DNA of 64,000 nucleotides from the NCBI GenBank assembly GCA_016713905.1, contig JADJOE010000001.1:807001-871000 (forward strand), given 5' to 3'. A model generated the notes under the pieces. The model worked only from the letters and a program-made list of their open reading frames with translations, was not told the DNA's origin and did no database searches. Shown here piece by piece: positions 30,624 through 40,087 of the stretch. This DNA is from Candidatus Vicinibacter proximus. Its GTDB lineage: Bacteria > Bacteroidota > Bacteroidia > Chitinophagales > Saprospiraceae. Position 1 is the first letter of the stretch; each line of letters starts with the position of its first letter. The translations under genes and the position numbers were made by a program.

Positions 30624-31604
30624 TTATGAATTTTCTTCAATTCTCCATCTGGTGTTGATCCAATTTTTTTGTTGTTCTTTTGGGAGGAAGGTCCAGGCAA
30701 GTAGTCTGCTGGATTTATTGCCTTGTCCCATGGGAATGGTTTTTACTTCTACTGCGCCGGCAGTTTTTAAAGCCTGATACGCGGCTTTCAGGTGAGACTG
30801 TTTGGAGACAAGTGTGGAGTACCAAAAGCAAGAGGTGGAGAATCTTCTGCTTTGACGAATCATCTGTGCAATGAAGGCTGATTCACCACCTTTGCACCAG
30901 AGTTCGTTGTTGTGACCACCGAAGTTTCTAACTACTTCTGATACCGGTTTCCCTTTCAGGTTGCTTAATTTGCGTAGGGAGGCTTCACGTGCTTCATCTG
31001 CTGATCCATAAAATGGTGGGTTGCAGATGCTGAGATCAAATTGTTCTTCCGGTTGTATGATTCCATAAAAAATATCTGTTGGTTCTTCCTGCAATCTGAA
31101 TTCTACCTGCCCTTGTAGGAATGAGTTGGATTCAACAATATTTTTAGCGGCATCGAGGGATACCGGATCAATGTCTGTGGCAACAAATGACCAACCGTAT
31201 TCTTGATGTCCGATGATTGGATAAATGCAATTGGCTCCTACACCTATGTCGAGACATTTTATTTTTTTTCCGGTAGGGATGGATCCATAATTGCTGGTTG
31301 ACAATACATCTGCAATGTGGTGGATGTAATCTGCCCTGCCGGGGATGGGAGGACAGAGATAATTTTCAGGAATGTCGTAGTGTTCCACTCCATAGTAATG
31401 TTTCAACAAGGCCTGATTCAACATTTTTACAGCTTCGGGATCTGCAAAATCTATGGTCTCATCATCGTAAATATTGGGTCTTACAAACGGTGTTAATTCC
31501 GGACAGGTTTCAATCAATTCCATGAAGTCATAACGAGCCCTGTGTTTGTTGCGCGAATGAAGTCGCGATTTTTCAGCAGGATGATCTTTTTTCTGTTCGA
31601 TCAT
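30624..31604 (-). CDS. rlmF: 23S rRNA (adenine(1618)-N6)-methyltransferase
   Basis: Methylates N6 of A1618 in 23S rRNA using S-adenosylmethionine. Family hallmarks are all present: HRARYDFMELIETCPELTPFV near the start, TIDFADPEAVKMLNQALL, YLCPPIPGRADYIHH, LDIGVGANCIYPIIG for the SAM site and the catalytic CNPPFYGS. The length (326 residues) fits. The ATG at 31604 is chosen over 31667 because a TATCTTTG promoter element sits between them (31630-31637), so the longer form would begin upstream of its own promoter. Confidence 0.94.
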   Translation of the reverse strand: MIEQKKDHPAEKSRLHSRNKHRARYDFMELIETCPELTPFVRPNIYDDETIDFADPEAVKMLNQALLKHYYGVEHYDIPENYLCPPIPGRADYIHHIADVLSTSNYGSIPTGKKIKCLDIGVGANCIYPIIGHQEYGWSFVATDIDPVSLDAAKNIVESNSFLQGQVEFRLQEEPTDIFYGIIQPEEQFDLSICNPPFYGSADEAREASLRKLSNLKGKPVSEVVRNFGGHNNELWCKGGESAFIAQMIRQSRRFSTSCFWYSTLVSKQSHLKAAYQALKTAGAVEVKTIPMGQGNKSSRLLAWTFLPKEQQKNWINTRWRIEENS

Positions 31605-31629
31605 AATTGATTTTACCTTATTTAGGTAG

Positions 31630-31637
31630 CAAAGATA
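31630..31637 (-). promoter_or_regulatory. -7 promoter element of rlmF
   Basis: TATCTTTG on the minus strand (consensus TAnnTTTG), 26 bases upstream of the rlmF ATG. No clear TTG is seen at the -33 position. Confidence 0.5.
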
Positions 31638-31890
31638 GAATAATGTATTGGAATAATGACGAAGCATGATAAAGGAGGAATATGTTCATCTTAACTTGAT
31701 TAAAATTTTAAGTCTATAATAATATACAAAAAGTAGTGTCCTTTAACATTCGTGCTTTTAAGAGAATCTTTGCATTACCACCGGATATTATAATATCCAA
31801 GTCATAATGCAGATTGAATTCTATGATTTGGATTTAGGAGGCAGGAAACCATACAGGAAAAATCCCCTTTAATTTACAGGATTTGCACCC

Positions 31891-31921
31891 TTGTATGTGG
31901 ATTTGGATGCAGATATTTTTG
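31891..31921 (+). promoter_or_regulatory. Putative promoter of the metzincin gene
   Basis: TTG at 31891-31893 and TATTTTTG at 31914-31921, 20 bases apart, fit the Bacteroidota consensus; the ATG follows about 68 bases later. Confidence 0.5.
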
Positions 31922-31989
31922 TATCGTAATTTAAGTGCATGTAATTATGAATTTGATTCTAATTTAAAAATCTAATAAAACTTCAGCTT

Positions 31990-33423
31990 ATGAAAAAAAT
32001 TATTTTTCTTTTTGGGTTATTGTTTTTTTCCATTCATCAGGAAATGAATTCCCAATCTTATTTTATTCGTCGCATTTGCTTTGATGACTTACTTTTAAAT
32101 CCCGTTCTAGATCCTGGAAGAATCCCTGTTGGATGTGAGATGATTGATTGTTGTCCGGGTTGTCCTGGCCCCATAGACTGGAAAAGGTTTGAAGTTGAAT
32201 TGATCTGGGATAATGAAATTTTCAGCAGTGCTCAATTTAAGGTGAATGTGAATGAGTCGATATTAGCGAGGTTAAAGTCACAGGGATTTGAAATGAATCA
32301 GCAAGTACTGAATATTAAAAAAGGTAAATCTAATGTTACCGGTTTTGATGCAGAGCCAGATCAAGTACCTACCATAAGTCCCATCATAAACATTGACAAG
32401 GAGCAATTAAAAAAAATGAAGGAGAAATTGATGGCTGAAGATAAATCAGGGGACGTATCTATCACTTTTTCAATCATTCAAAAAATTGATGGGAAAATTA
32501 TCAGTATAAAAGATTTCAATTATTGGATTTATTTGTGTGGTTTTAATCCACCGGGATTGGTGGATCGGGTCAGGCTCTTAAACAATGATGGTGGTGATGT
32601 CTCCTTAATTATGTTGGATTCAAGACTTAGCACAGGATGCAGAGATGATGAAGAAAGAAATGCTGCCAGTCAGAGCAACTTACCTGCCAATCATTTACTA
32701 AGAAACGGATGTAACGAAGAAATTATAGTTTTTTCCAGAGATGATAGAATGTCAATTCGTCAAAATCCAGGATGGTCGAATTTGATTGGAGATCTACGCA
32801 CAGTGGATTTATTACCCATGTATGTGGTGAGGCTGAATGTTTGGATCATGCAAGGACCTTTTGCCACCACCAGGACAAGGGCTACCAACGATATTAACAG
32901 GGCCAATCAATTGTACAACACACAGCGTTGCGGGGTTCAGTTTGTAACTACTTTTCATGATGCTACCAACGATCCACAGACGAATGGATTGCTGGATGCT
33001 GATTGCGGATCCAGAACTCAATTTATTAATAACATAGGTTTTGTAGCCAACACTCTTAACATCTATTATTTGGACGATCCGAATGCAAGAGGATGGGAGT
33101 GTTCCAATCCTCCTGGTAACATCATCTTGATATCGAGTTTTGCAGACAATGAATCATTGGCCCATGAAATAGGTCATGCGTTTAGTTTGGGACATACCAA
33201 TAATATTAATGTGGATGGTATAACTGGAAATGATTTTCCTGCAACCAATTTGATGATAACAGGTGGTACCGGCAGAAACAGTATCACGGAGGGGCAATGT
33301 TTCAGATGTAATCTGAATCCAACTTCATCGTTAAATGCTTATGGTATACGTACAGGTGCAACCCGTACTTGTACAGATACTGATCTAACAGGTCCATGTC
33401 TTCCACAAGAACTTAACAGATAA
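31990..33423 (+). CDS. Secreted zinc metalloprotease (metzincin, M43-like)
   Basis: A 477-residue exported protein with signal peptide MKKIIFLFGLLFFSIHQEMNSQ. The metzincin zinc motif is complete, HExxHxxGxxH: H392-E393-I-G-H396-A-F-S-L-G-H402, followed by a methionine-turn candidate in NLMITGG. The order (long N-terminal domain, INRANQLYNTQRCGVQF before the catalytic part, cysteines around GQCFRCN) resembles pappalysin/M43-type bacterial proteases. There is no T9SS sorting domain, so it is periplasmic or released by another route. It is followed after 34 bases by a small exported protein and likely shares its transcript. Confidence 0.82.
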   Translation: MKKIIFLFGLLFFSIHQEMNSQSYFIRRICFDDLLLNPVLDPGRIPVGCEMIDCCPGCPGPIDWKRFEVELIWDNEIFSSAQFKVNVNESILARLKSQGFEMNQQVLNIKKGKSNVTGFDAEPDQVPTISPIINIDKEQLKKMKEKLMAEDKSGDVSITFSIIQKIDGKIISIKDFNYWIYLCGFNPPGLVDRVRLLNNDGGDVSLIMLDSRLSTGCRDDEERNAASQSNLPANHLLRNGCNEEIIVFSRDDRMSIRQNPGWSNLIGDLRTVDLLPMYVVRLNVWIMQGPFATTRTRATNDINRANQLYNTQRCGVQFVTTFHDATNDPQTNGLLDADCGSRTQFINNIGFVANTLNIYYLDDPNARGWECSNPPGNIILISSFADNESLAHEIGHAFSLGHTNNINVDGITGNDFPATNLMITGGTGRNSITEGQCFRCNLNPTSSLNAYGIRTGATRTCTDTDLTGPCLPQELNR

Positions 33424-33457
33424 TTAATTTTTATACTCATTTTAAAATATTTATATT

Positions 33458-33973
33458 ATGAATACAATTAAAAAAATAAGAAATACCTGGCAGCTCTTTT
33501 ATCCTTGTTGCATTTTTTTCTTGGTATTTCTTTCATACAGTGTTGGTATTTCTCAGGAGGTGCAACCACAGATCAAAGCCTTGAATGATTATTTTGAATG
33601 TGAGGAATGTACCGATGGCGAATTAGAAGCTGTGGCAAAGTACCAGGATGAAGTAGTTGGAATTTTGTCACAAACGATGCGAAAGGGTCCTTCCAAAGTT
33701 AAGGTCTATGAAAAAAGAGAAGCGTTAGGAAAAGCCTATAAGGAAATGGCAGCCTATGGGGCCAAACATCCGGAATCAAGACCTACTATAAGTCAGGAAG
33801 CTTACGTTAAATTATACTTGAATAATTATGTTGCTCAGTATCAGAAAAGGGCAATTGAGGCTTTGGGAAAAATTCGAACACCTAAAGCAATGGAAGAATT
33901 GAATGGTTATGATCAATCTAATCTTGCAAAAGGCGGAGTCAGGAAATCTTTAAAAAGAGTTCTCAATAAATAA
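33458..33973 (+). CDS. Small exported hypothetical protein, partner of the metzincin
   Basis: 171 residues with a signal segment (CCIFFLVFLSYSVGISQ). The mature part is helical and charged, with YFECEECTDGELEAV (a C-x2-C pair) near its start; repeated helix pairs ending ALGKIRTPKAMEEL look like a single HEAT-like unit. No family is recognised. The 34-base gap to the protease gene and the terminator right after it make a two-gene operon; an inhibitor or chaperone role is only a guess. Confidence 0.6.
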   Translation: MNTIKKIRNTWQLFYPCCIFFLVFLSYSVGISQEVQPQIKALNDYFECEECTDGELEAVAKYQDEVVGILSQTMRKGPSKVKVYEKREALGKAYKEMAAYGAKHPESRPTISQEAYVKLYLNNYVAQYQKRAIEALGKIRTPKAMEELNGYDQSNLAKGGVRKSLKRVLNK

Positions 33974-33979
33974 GTGTTA

Positions 33980-34017
33980 GAAGTCCCTGAATTAATTTTG
34001 TTCGGGGACTTTTTTAT
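33980..34017 (+). terminator. Rho-independent terminator of the metzincin operon
   Basis: AAGTCCCTGAA at 33981 pairs with TTCGGGGACTT ending at 34012 (one mismatch), followed by a run of T, seven bases after the stop codon. Confidence 0.75.
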
Positions 34018-34034
34018 TTTCAATCACCTATACA

Positions 34035-34553
34035 ATGAAAGAAAGGAATATAATAGTTTATTTTAAACTAAGGAGCATTTTGGTTGCATTTATTTTTTTA
34101 AATTTTTTGTTTTCTTGCCGATCAACCATTTATCTTGTCAGGCATGCAGAGAAATTACCCGGATCCACGAATCCTTCTTTAACTGAAGCAGGGTTGCAAA
34201 GAGCAAGAGTGCTGGCAGACAGTATGCGGAATAAACATATTGCAAAAATATTTACAACGGACAGCAATCGCACCAGAGAAACTGCCCGGTTTACTGCATT
34301 GCAATTTAACCTTCCGTTTACTTTTTATCGTAAAGACAGCCTGGGTCAATTGGTGGAATCGCTGAAGAAAAATCTGGGATCAAATATGCTGGTAGTGGCG
34401 CACAGTGAAATTATTCAGGAAATTTTATCAAAATTTGGCTTAACCTTAAACAGACCAATAAGCGGGTATAGCAGAATGATCATTATTTCTAGAAGGAAGA
34501 TTTTATTTATGCAGACCAGTAAAGTTGAATTGACATATGGGGTCCCAGACTAA
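34035..34553 (+). CDS. Histidine phosphatase family lipoprotein
   Basis: A 172-residue lipoprotein (LFSC, Cys28). The histidine-phosphatase signature LVRHAEK places the phospho-accepting residue at His37 with Arg36; a second Arg lies in FTTDSNRTRETA, and the second catalytic His is in VVAHSEII. The protein is short but complete. Substrate unknown; membrane anchoring on the periplasmic side suggests action on an envelope phosphoester. Confidence 0.87.
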   Translation: MKERNIIVYFKLRSILVAFIFLNFLFSCRSTIYLVRHAEKLPGSTNPSLTEAGLQRARVLADSMRNKHIAKIFTTDSNRTRETARFTALQFNLPFTFYRKDSLGQLVESLKKNLGSNMLVVAHSEIIQEILSKFGLTLNRPISGYSRMIIISRRKILFMQTSKVELTYGVPD

Positions 34554-34663
34554 ATGGCTGGTAATTGATTTTGTCAGATATTTTAATTTGCAAGAGGCTA
34601 TGTAATATATTTAAGAACAGCTGAGTTCAGAATAAGAAATTTTGAACTCATTTTACATAAAAT

Positions 34664-35236
34664 TCATTCAATACTCAGATCATATTTATGCAAAAGACCT
34701 GCCAGGCCATCTGATGAAAAACGAGCTTTTCTGAGGTAGTTGGATTCAGGATCGATGGAATAGTTTTGTGCGGTGCGAAGGTCTGCAGACTCCAGGAGGG
34801 TATTGTCAAATATTGCTCCGGAAAGATCACAGGAGTCGAATATCGCCTGCGTCAGATTTGCTTCGGTAAAATCAACCTCCTGCAAGGAACAATGAATAAA
34901 TTTTGTTTTCCTTAGATTGAGTTTATAAAAAGATGAAAAGTTGAGTGTGCAATGATGGAAAGATACAGAAAGTAAAAACTCATTGCATGTGTCAAAATGA
35001 ATGCCGAGCAACTTACAATTTTTAAAAGCGACTGTTTTTAAAGAGGTTTTTGATAAGTTGATCATGCTTAGGTTGCAATCATTAAATGTGCATTCAGAGA
35101 AATTATAATTGGATAAATCGGCGTTTGAAAACTCGCAATTTGAGAAACTGCACTCTTCATAATCGCCGGATGCAAGAATATCGGTAGTATAATCCTGATG
35201 ATTATAGTGTTGGTTTTCTATGATATTGCGTTTCAT
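34664..35236 (-). CDS. Pentapeptide-repeat protein (Qnr/McbG-like)
   Basis: 190 residues, most of them in A(D/N)Lxx-type pentapeptides (SFSNCEFSNADLSNYNFSEC, ANLTQAIFDSCDLSGAIFD), predicting a right-handed quadrilateral beta-helix. The break in the middle and the C-terminal tail LRKARFSSDGLAGLLHKYDLSIE (here given as its ends LRKARF and YDLSIE) follow the layout of Qnr/McbG-type gyrase-protecting proteins. Whether it protects gyrase is not known. It is a single gene with no obvious operon partner. Confidence 0.85.
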   Translation of the reverse strand: MKRNIIENQHYNHQDYTTDILASGDYEECSFSNCEFSNADLSNYNFSECTFNDCNLSMINLSKTSLKTVAFKNCKLLGIHFDTCNEFLLSVSFHHCTLNFSSFYKLNLRKTKFIHCSLQEVDFTEANLTQAIFDSCDLSGAIFDNTLLESADLRTAQNYSIDPESNYLRKARFSSDGLAGLLHKYDLSIE

Positions 35237-35385
35237 CCTTTATTTTTTACCAAAGTGTACAAGTTTCCTTGAAACCTGTGTTTCCATTTTACAAAAGTAG
35301 GAAATTATGCGAAACAGAATGTGTACAACTGTTGAGGGAGTTCAAGTTTGAGATTTTATTTATGAATTAAATATTTTTGTTATAA

Positions 35386-37110
35386 TTATTCGAGCATTAT
35401 TTTTTTCCGAATTATTTTTTCTGATTGTAAAATGGAAACAAAATAAATTCCCGGAGGAAGATGTCTTGCCTCCATACTAAATTCATTATTCCCTGAATGT
35501 CCGGAAGTACGAATTTTATATATTTCCTTTCCATTTAAATCGTGTAACATCAAATGAATTTCTTCTTCATTTTCCGCAATCCAATTTAGTGTTAGGACAT
35601 CAGTAACTGGAATGGGATAAATGGAAAAATGTGTATGATCCATATTGTCTAATACGCCAACAGAAGATTGGGTAATTTTTAGGAGGAATACGTCTTCTGC
35701 ACCCTTGCTTGTGATCAGAATGCTATCCGGTCCGGGATTTGCATTCAACGTGGAACCAAAGACACCGGTTGTAAATACATTCCAGTCCTTATTCACAGCG
35801 ATGGAGAAACCAATGTCACTGGCCGGACCATTCATGCTTCGCGCCCACTGAAAATTACCTTGCGGATTTAATTTAGTGATAAAAATATCATTGTTGTTTT
35901 GATTGCTGGAGTATAAATTAAAAACTTCCGGACCAGGATCAAAATCAACCAATTCCTGATAGCAACCTGTAGTATAGACATTGCCTTGTTGATCCAAACA
36001 AATTCCCAAACCCACATCGTGCGCTGGTCCACTAAATTGTTTAACCCAAATTAAATTTCCATCAGAATCCAATTTGCTGATGAATACATCACCACCAATT
36101 CCCGGAGCTGTCAACTTAAATATATCAGGACCAGGATCAAAATCTACTTCTGATCTGAAAAATCCTGTGGTAAAAATATTTCCTGTTTGATCGATGGCCA
36201 TTCCTATGGAAAAAACAATATTTTGCCCATCTGTACTTTTGGCCCAAATAAATTCACCTTCTGCATTTAGTTTTAGCACGAAAACATTGCCTGCTCCGGA
36301 ATCTTTCAAAATATAAATGTCAGTGCCTGGGTTAAAATCTACGGTGTCTTTAAAATTTCCGGAAACAACAACATTCCCATTTAAATCTGATGTAATGGCA
36401 GTTGCCATATCGTCCAGTCTTCCACCAATCTGTCGTACCCAAATAAAATTTCCATCGGGATCCAATTTGAGCATAAATACATCAAAGCTTCCGAGCGAAG
36501 TCATTGGTTGGACATTTAAACCCGGATCAAAATCAGTAGTTCCCTGAAAATGGCCTGTTACCAGAATATTTCCGAATTGATCCAATGAAATGGATTTACC
36601 TACGTCATCTAAATTTCCTCCGATTTGTTTTACCCAGATCAATTGTCCATTGCGATTTAATTTTGCTACAAATGCATCGCCGAATCCGGCAGAAGTAAGT
36701 TTTGAATTTGGCATACCGGATTCAAAATCTACCACATCTTTAAAATTTCCAGTGAGATATATGTTTCCATTCAGATCGGAGGTTATTTGATTGCCGCGAT
36801 CTGCTTCTTTTCCGCCCATTCTTTTAGCCCATAACAATTGCCCTTCCGAATTTATTTTGGATACAAAAATATCCTCCGAACCGGCAGATGTGAGAATGCT
36901 CATAGCTTCATTAGGATCAAAATCAACCTTGCCTCTGAAGAATCCACAAGTTAACAGATCTCCCGAGGCATCGACCAATACGCAATTTCCTGCATCGCTG
37001 CCGGAATCTCCAAATTGTTTTATCCAGGAAAAATGGGTTGACTGACTGTAAGAAAAAATAGGGAAAAGGAAAAAAGAAATAATACTGTACTTTAAAATCT
37101 TGGTTACCAT
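35386..37110 (-). CDS. Seven-repeat beta-propeller (SBBP-like) protein with T9SS sorting domain
   Basis: A 574-residue secreted protein: signal peptide (ISFFLFPIFSYSQ), then seven repeats of about 66 residues, each with WxKQxGG, a D-xx-GN-xxx-TG-F strand pair and a VDFDPG motif (seven copies, some degenerate), then DxFxxKLxxxG. Seven units fit one seven-bladed propeller. The C-terminal sorting domain starts at IYPIPVTDVL. Function unknown; such proteins are probably surface-displayed. A single gene with no obvious partner. Confidence 0.87.
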   Translation of the reverse strand: MVTKILKYSIISFFLFPIFSYSQSTHFSWIKQFGDSGSDAGNCVLVDASGDLLTCGFFRGKVDFDPNEAMSILTSAGSEDIFVSKINSEGQLLWAKRMGGKEADRGNQITSDLNGNIYLTGNFKDVVDFESGMPNSKLTSAGFGDAFVAKLNRNGQLIWVKQIGGNLDDVGKSISLDQFGNILVTGHFQGTTDFDPGLNVQPMTSLGSFDVFMLKLDPDGNFIWVRQIGGRLDDMATAITSDLNGNVVVSGNFKDTVDFNPGTDIYILKDSGAGNVFVLKLNAEGEFIWAKSTDGQNIVFSIGMAIDQTGNIFTTGFFRSEVDFDPGPDIFKLTAPGIGGDVFISKLDSDGNLIWVKQFSGPAHDVGLGICLDQQGNVYTTGCYQELVDFDPGPEVFNLYSSNQNNNDIFITKLNPQGNFQWARSMNGPASDIGFSIAVNKDWNVFTTGVFGSTLNANPGPDSILITSKGAEDVFLLKITQSSVGVLDNMDHTHFSIYPIPVTDVLTLNWIAENEEEIHLMLHDLNGKEIYKIRTSGHSGNNEFSMEARHLPPGIYFVSILQSEKIIRKKIMLE

Positions 37111-37326
37111 TTCGAATGATTGTACAGTTAAGATACTTGGTTTTTAGTTTATGGGATACATTATTTTTTATTGTTTTTAATTTTCCTTCAAATAATCAAC
37201 GGAAAGCAGGCTTAACGCTTTCAATAAATCTGAATAGAGAAATTTAATAGAATTGAAAAATGGCAAGTTTGTTAGCGAAATATTCTCTCTTATTTTTAAA
37301 TACAAATTGAGTATATAAAAATTGTT

Positions 37327-38787
37327 TTAAATCGCATCATTTGTAAAATTCAAATCAAGAAAATTCGAAGCAATGTTAAGGAGTCTGAAGATGTGTCTTT
37401 TTTTAGCATGGTGACCGCCACTTCGATCCAAAATATTGCGAAGTGTTTCAATGGTTTGAATAGTGTGTGGTCCTTTGTTGATCATGACGCATTCAGCCTG
37501 TACCGCATGCGCTGCATCCGTAATTTCTGATCTCGTTGCCATACCTAATTTGTTGAGGTTGTCCAACACTTGTGTGGCCCAAATCACCGGTACGTGTGCG
37601 GCTTCACAAAGCCAGAGAATTTCTTCTTGTATCTCACTCATTCTTTCGAAACCAATTTCCACGGCAAGGTCTCCTCTCGCTATCATTACACCCAGTTTTT
37701 GTTGTTTTAATCCGGTCAATAGTAAAGAAGGGAGGTTGAGTACTGCTTCAGCAGTTTCTATTTTCAAAATTATCGCAAGTTTTTCATTGTGTGGGAGCAG
37801 TTGTTGAAGTTGCATTAAATCAGCAGCTGACTGCACAAAGGAATATCCCACCATATCTGCATGGCGTTTTATAAAAGGAAGGCACTTGATATCAAATTCC
37901 GTTAATGCCGGCATATTTAGTTTAGAGTTAGGAAAATTAATTCCTTTCTCTGCTTTAATTTGTTTTTTCTTGGCCGAGATTCTTTTTACACGCAGGAAAA
38001 CAAAACCCTTTGATATTTTCTCTACGGTGGTTTCAATGGTACCATCATCAAACAAAACAGGTTCCCCTGGTTTGAGTCTTTTATGGATGTCTGGAACCGT
38101 ACAACCTACTGTATCTTTTTGATCTTTTATTCTGGATTCATCCACTAATCGGATCCGACAACCTTCTTCAATTTTTAGCTTACTTTTGGATTTAAAGACT
38201 GTTCTAATTTTAGGGCCGGCAAGATCCATATATATTTTGCAAGGAATCCCTGTTTCCGAGCTGGCGCTTTTAATGTTTTGGATCATGTTGTTCCAGATTT
38301 TTTTATTGTCGTGGGCACAATTAATTCTGGCAACATTCATTCCTGCCAACAACAATTTTTTTGTCTTTTCATGATCCAAACCAATTTCAGTATCGCAGGT
38401 AACCATGATATATGGTGTATGTTGTTCGTTGTTTTTGCAAAACAATTGTACGGTTTTTTCATGTAGTGATTTCTGTGCTGAAGTGGCATCATATAGTGGA
38501 AGGCCATCCATTTTACTTCCCCCCAGAATGTTCAATATCGCATGCAATTGTCTTCTAATGTGGCTTTCTGCACTAGCCATTGAGGATAAGCCTAAAGAGT
38601 GTAATTGATTTTGTATTTCCCTGATATCCATACTTCTCAATGCCAAATAGTGTAAAAAATTACGTGCATTCTTCTGATTCGAAGGATTTAAATCTTTTAT
38701 TAAATTTTGGTATTGGAATTCTGTAGAGGCCATTTTTTGATCGATTTCCTCTAATTTTTTGATGACTGAATTCAATCCAACTTTCAT
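37327..38787 (-). CDS. Pyruvate-kinase-like protein with N-terminal extension and altered K+ site
   Basis: 486 residues. Residues about 1-125 are a helical domain with the NFLHYLALRSMDIREIQ ... LGLSSMASAESHI block seen in a distinct pyruvate-kinase-like subfamily. The barrel and lid follow: MNVARINCAHD, MDLAGPKIRT, IILKIETAEAV (with the catalytic-type Lys), MIARGDLAVEIG and ATQVLDNLNKLGMATRSEITDAAHA. The C-terminal regulatory domain of classical pyruvate kinase is absent. The K+-binding positions differ from the canonical RLNFSHG and DTKGPEIR (Ala for Ser, Leu for Thr). It may still make pyruvate and ATP from phosphoenolpyruvate, K+-independently, or may have another role. Confidence 0.85.
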   Translation of the reverse strand: MKVGLNSVIKKLEEIDQKMASTEFQYQNLIKDLNPSNQKNARNFLHYLALRSMDIREIQNQLHSLGLSSMASAESHIRRQLHAILNILGGSKMDGLPLYDATSAQKSLHEKTVQLFCKNNEQHTPYIMVTCDTEIGLDHEKTKKLLLAGMNVARINCAHDNKKIWNNMIQNIKSASSETGIPCKIYMDLAGPKIRTVFKSKSKLKIEEGCRIRLVDESRIKDQKDTVGCTVPDIHKRLKPGEPVLFDDGTIETTVEKISKGFVFLRVKRISAKKKQIKAEKGINFPNSKLNMPALTEFDIKCLPFIKRHADMVGYSFVQSAADLMQLQQLLPHNEKLAIILKIETAEAVLNLPSLLLTGLKQQKLGVMIARGDLAVEIGFERMSEIQEEILWLCEAAHVPVIWATQVLDNLNKLGMATRSEITDAAHAVQAECVMINKGPHTIQTIETLRNILDRSGGHHAKKRHIFRLLNIASNFLDLNFTNDAI

Positions 38788-39054
38788 GATTTAAATTTGG
38801 CGCTAATATGGTGACATAAAATAATTTTAAAGACAGCGAATAACACCATAACAATATCTTAATATTGAACTTCAAATTTTATGGCGTTGAAATTTTCCTT
38901 GTCCTTCTGAAATGTTTGAACTTGCTTTAAGAAGACTAAGCATTTGTAATGAATAATTGGATTTTAGCAAGGGAAATCGGACTAAAAAACTTTGGTTTCG
39001 GAAATGAGTTGAACAGAAGGAAATTACACCGATTTAAATTTTAGGAATCTAAAA

Positions 39055-40056
39055 TCAGATCATTGGTTTATTCAGTTGTGCCCAAATCAGGTCTTTCAGT
39101 TCTTCGAGGCCCTGATGAGCTACCGCAGAAATAAAAACATGGGGAATATCCTTGGGAAGATTTGATTTAATCAGATCTTTCCATTCCGGTTCTGCAATGT
39201 CCGTTTTAGTGATGGCCAGCAGACGGGGTTTGTCGGTGAGTTCAGGATTGAACTGATGCAACTCGTTGGAGAGGATTTCGTATTCTTTTTGAATATCCTG
39301 ACTGTCGCACGGGATCATAAATAGCAACAAAGAATTGCGCTCGATGTGTCTGAGGAATCTTGTGCCAAGACCTTTTCCAAGATGTGCATCTTCGATGATG
39401 CCTGGAATGTCGGCCATGATGAATGATCTTGAATCGCGGTATTTTACAATGCCAAGATTGGGTACCAGGGTGGTGAAGGCGTAGTTGGCGATTTTTGGTT
39501 TGGCGGCAGAGAGGACAGAAAGCAGAGTAGATTTACCCGCATTTGGGAATCCAACCAGGCCGACATCTGCCAGCACCTTTAGTTCGAGTATTTTCCAGGC
39601 TTCTACACCCGGTTCGCCAGGCTGGGCATAATCGGGAGCTTGTTGGGTTGCGGACATAAAGAAAGCATTTCCTTTACCCCCACGACCGCCGGAGAGCAGA
39701 ACTTTTGTTTCTCCGTCTTCCGTTATTTCAAATTCTTTTACTCCTGTCTCCGCATCTATGGCAACCGTTCCCAGGGGAACATCCAGGATAATGTCTTCTC
39801 CATCCCGACCGGTACAATTGTTTTCACTGCCGTTCTGGCCATTGTCCGCATAAATGTGTTTGCGATATTTAAGGTGAATGAGTGTCCACAGTTGGCTGTT
39901 ACCACGTAGGATAATGTTTGCGCCACGGCCACCTGCACCGCCGTCCGGTCCGCCCTTTGGGTTGTGTTTGCTGCGGAAGAAATGCACAGAACCTGCGCCA
40001 CCGTTGCCGGAGCGGAAACAAATTTTGACATAGTCAACGAAGTTCTGTTCAGCCAA
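39055..40056 (-). CDS. obgE: GTPase Obg/CgtA
   Basis: An essential ribosome-assembly GTPase. The 333-residue protein has the glycine-rich Obg fold (FVDYVKICFRSGNGGAGSVHF ... GGPDGGAGGRGANIIL) followed by the G domain: P-loop GFPNAGKSTL, G3 DIPGIIEDAH and G4 TKTD. It ends shortly after the G domain, so the variable C-terminal OCT domain is absent, as is usual outside some Firmicutes. It lies 31 bases downstream of adk and is probably cotranscribed. Confidence 0.97.
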   Translation of the reverse strand: MAEQNFVDYVKICFRSGNGGAGSVHFFRSKHNPKGGPDGGAGGRGANIILRGNSQLWTLIHLKYRKHIYADNGQNGSENNCTGRDGEDIILDVPLGTVAIDAETGVKEFEITEDGETKVLLSGGRGGKGNAFFMSATQQAPDYAQPGEPGVEAWKILELKVLADVGLVGFPNAGKSTLLSVLSAAKPKIANYAFTTLVPNLGIVKYRDSRSFIMADIPGIIEDAHLGKGLGTRFLRHIERNSLLLFMIPCDSQDIQKEYEILSNELHQFNPELTDKPRLLAITKTDIAEPEWKDLIKSNLPKDIPHVFISAVAHQGLEELKDLIWAQLNKPMI

Positions 40057-40087
40057 TTGGAGTGGGGTTTTGGAATGAGATTAGTGT

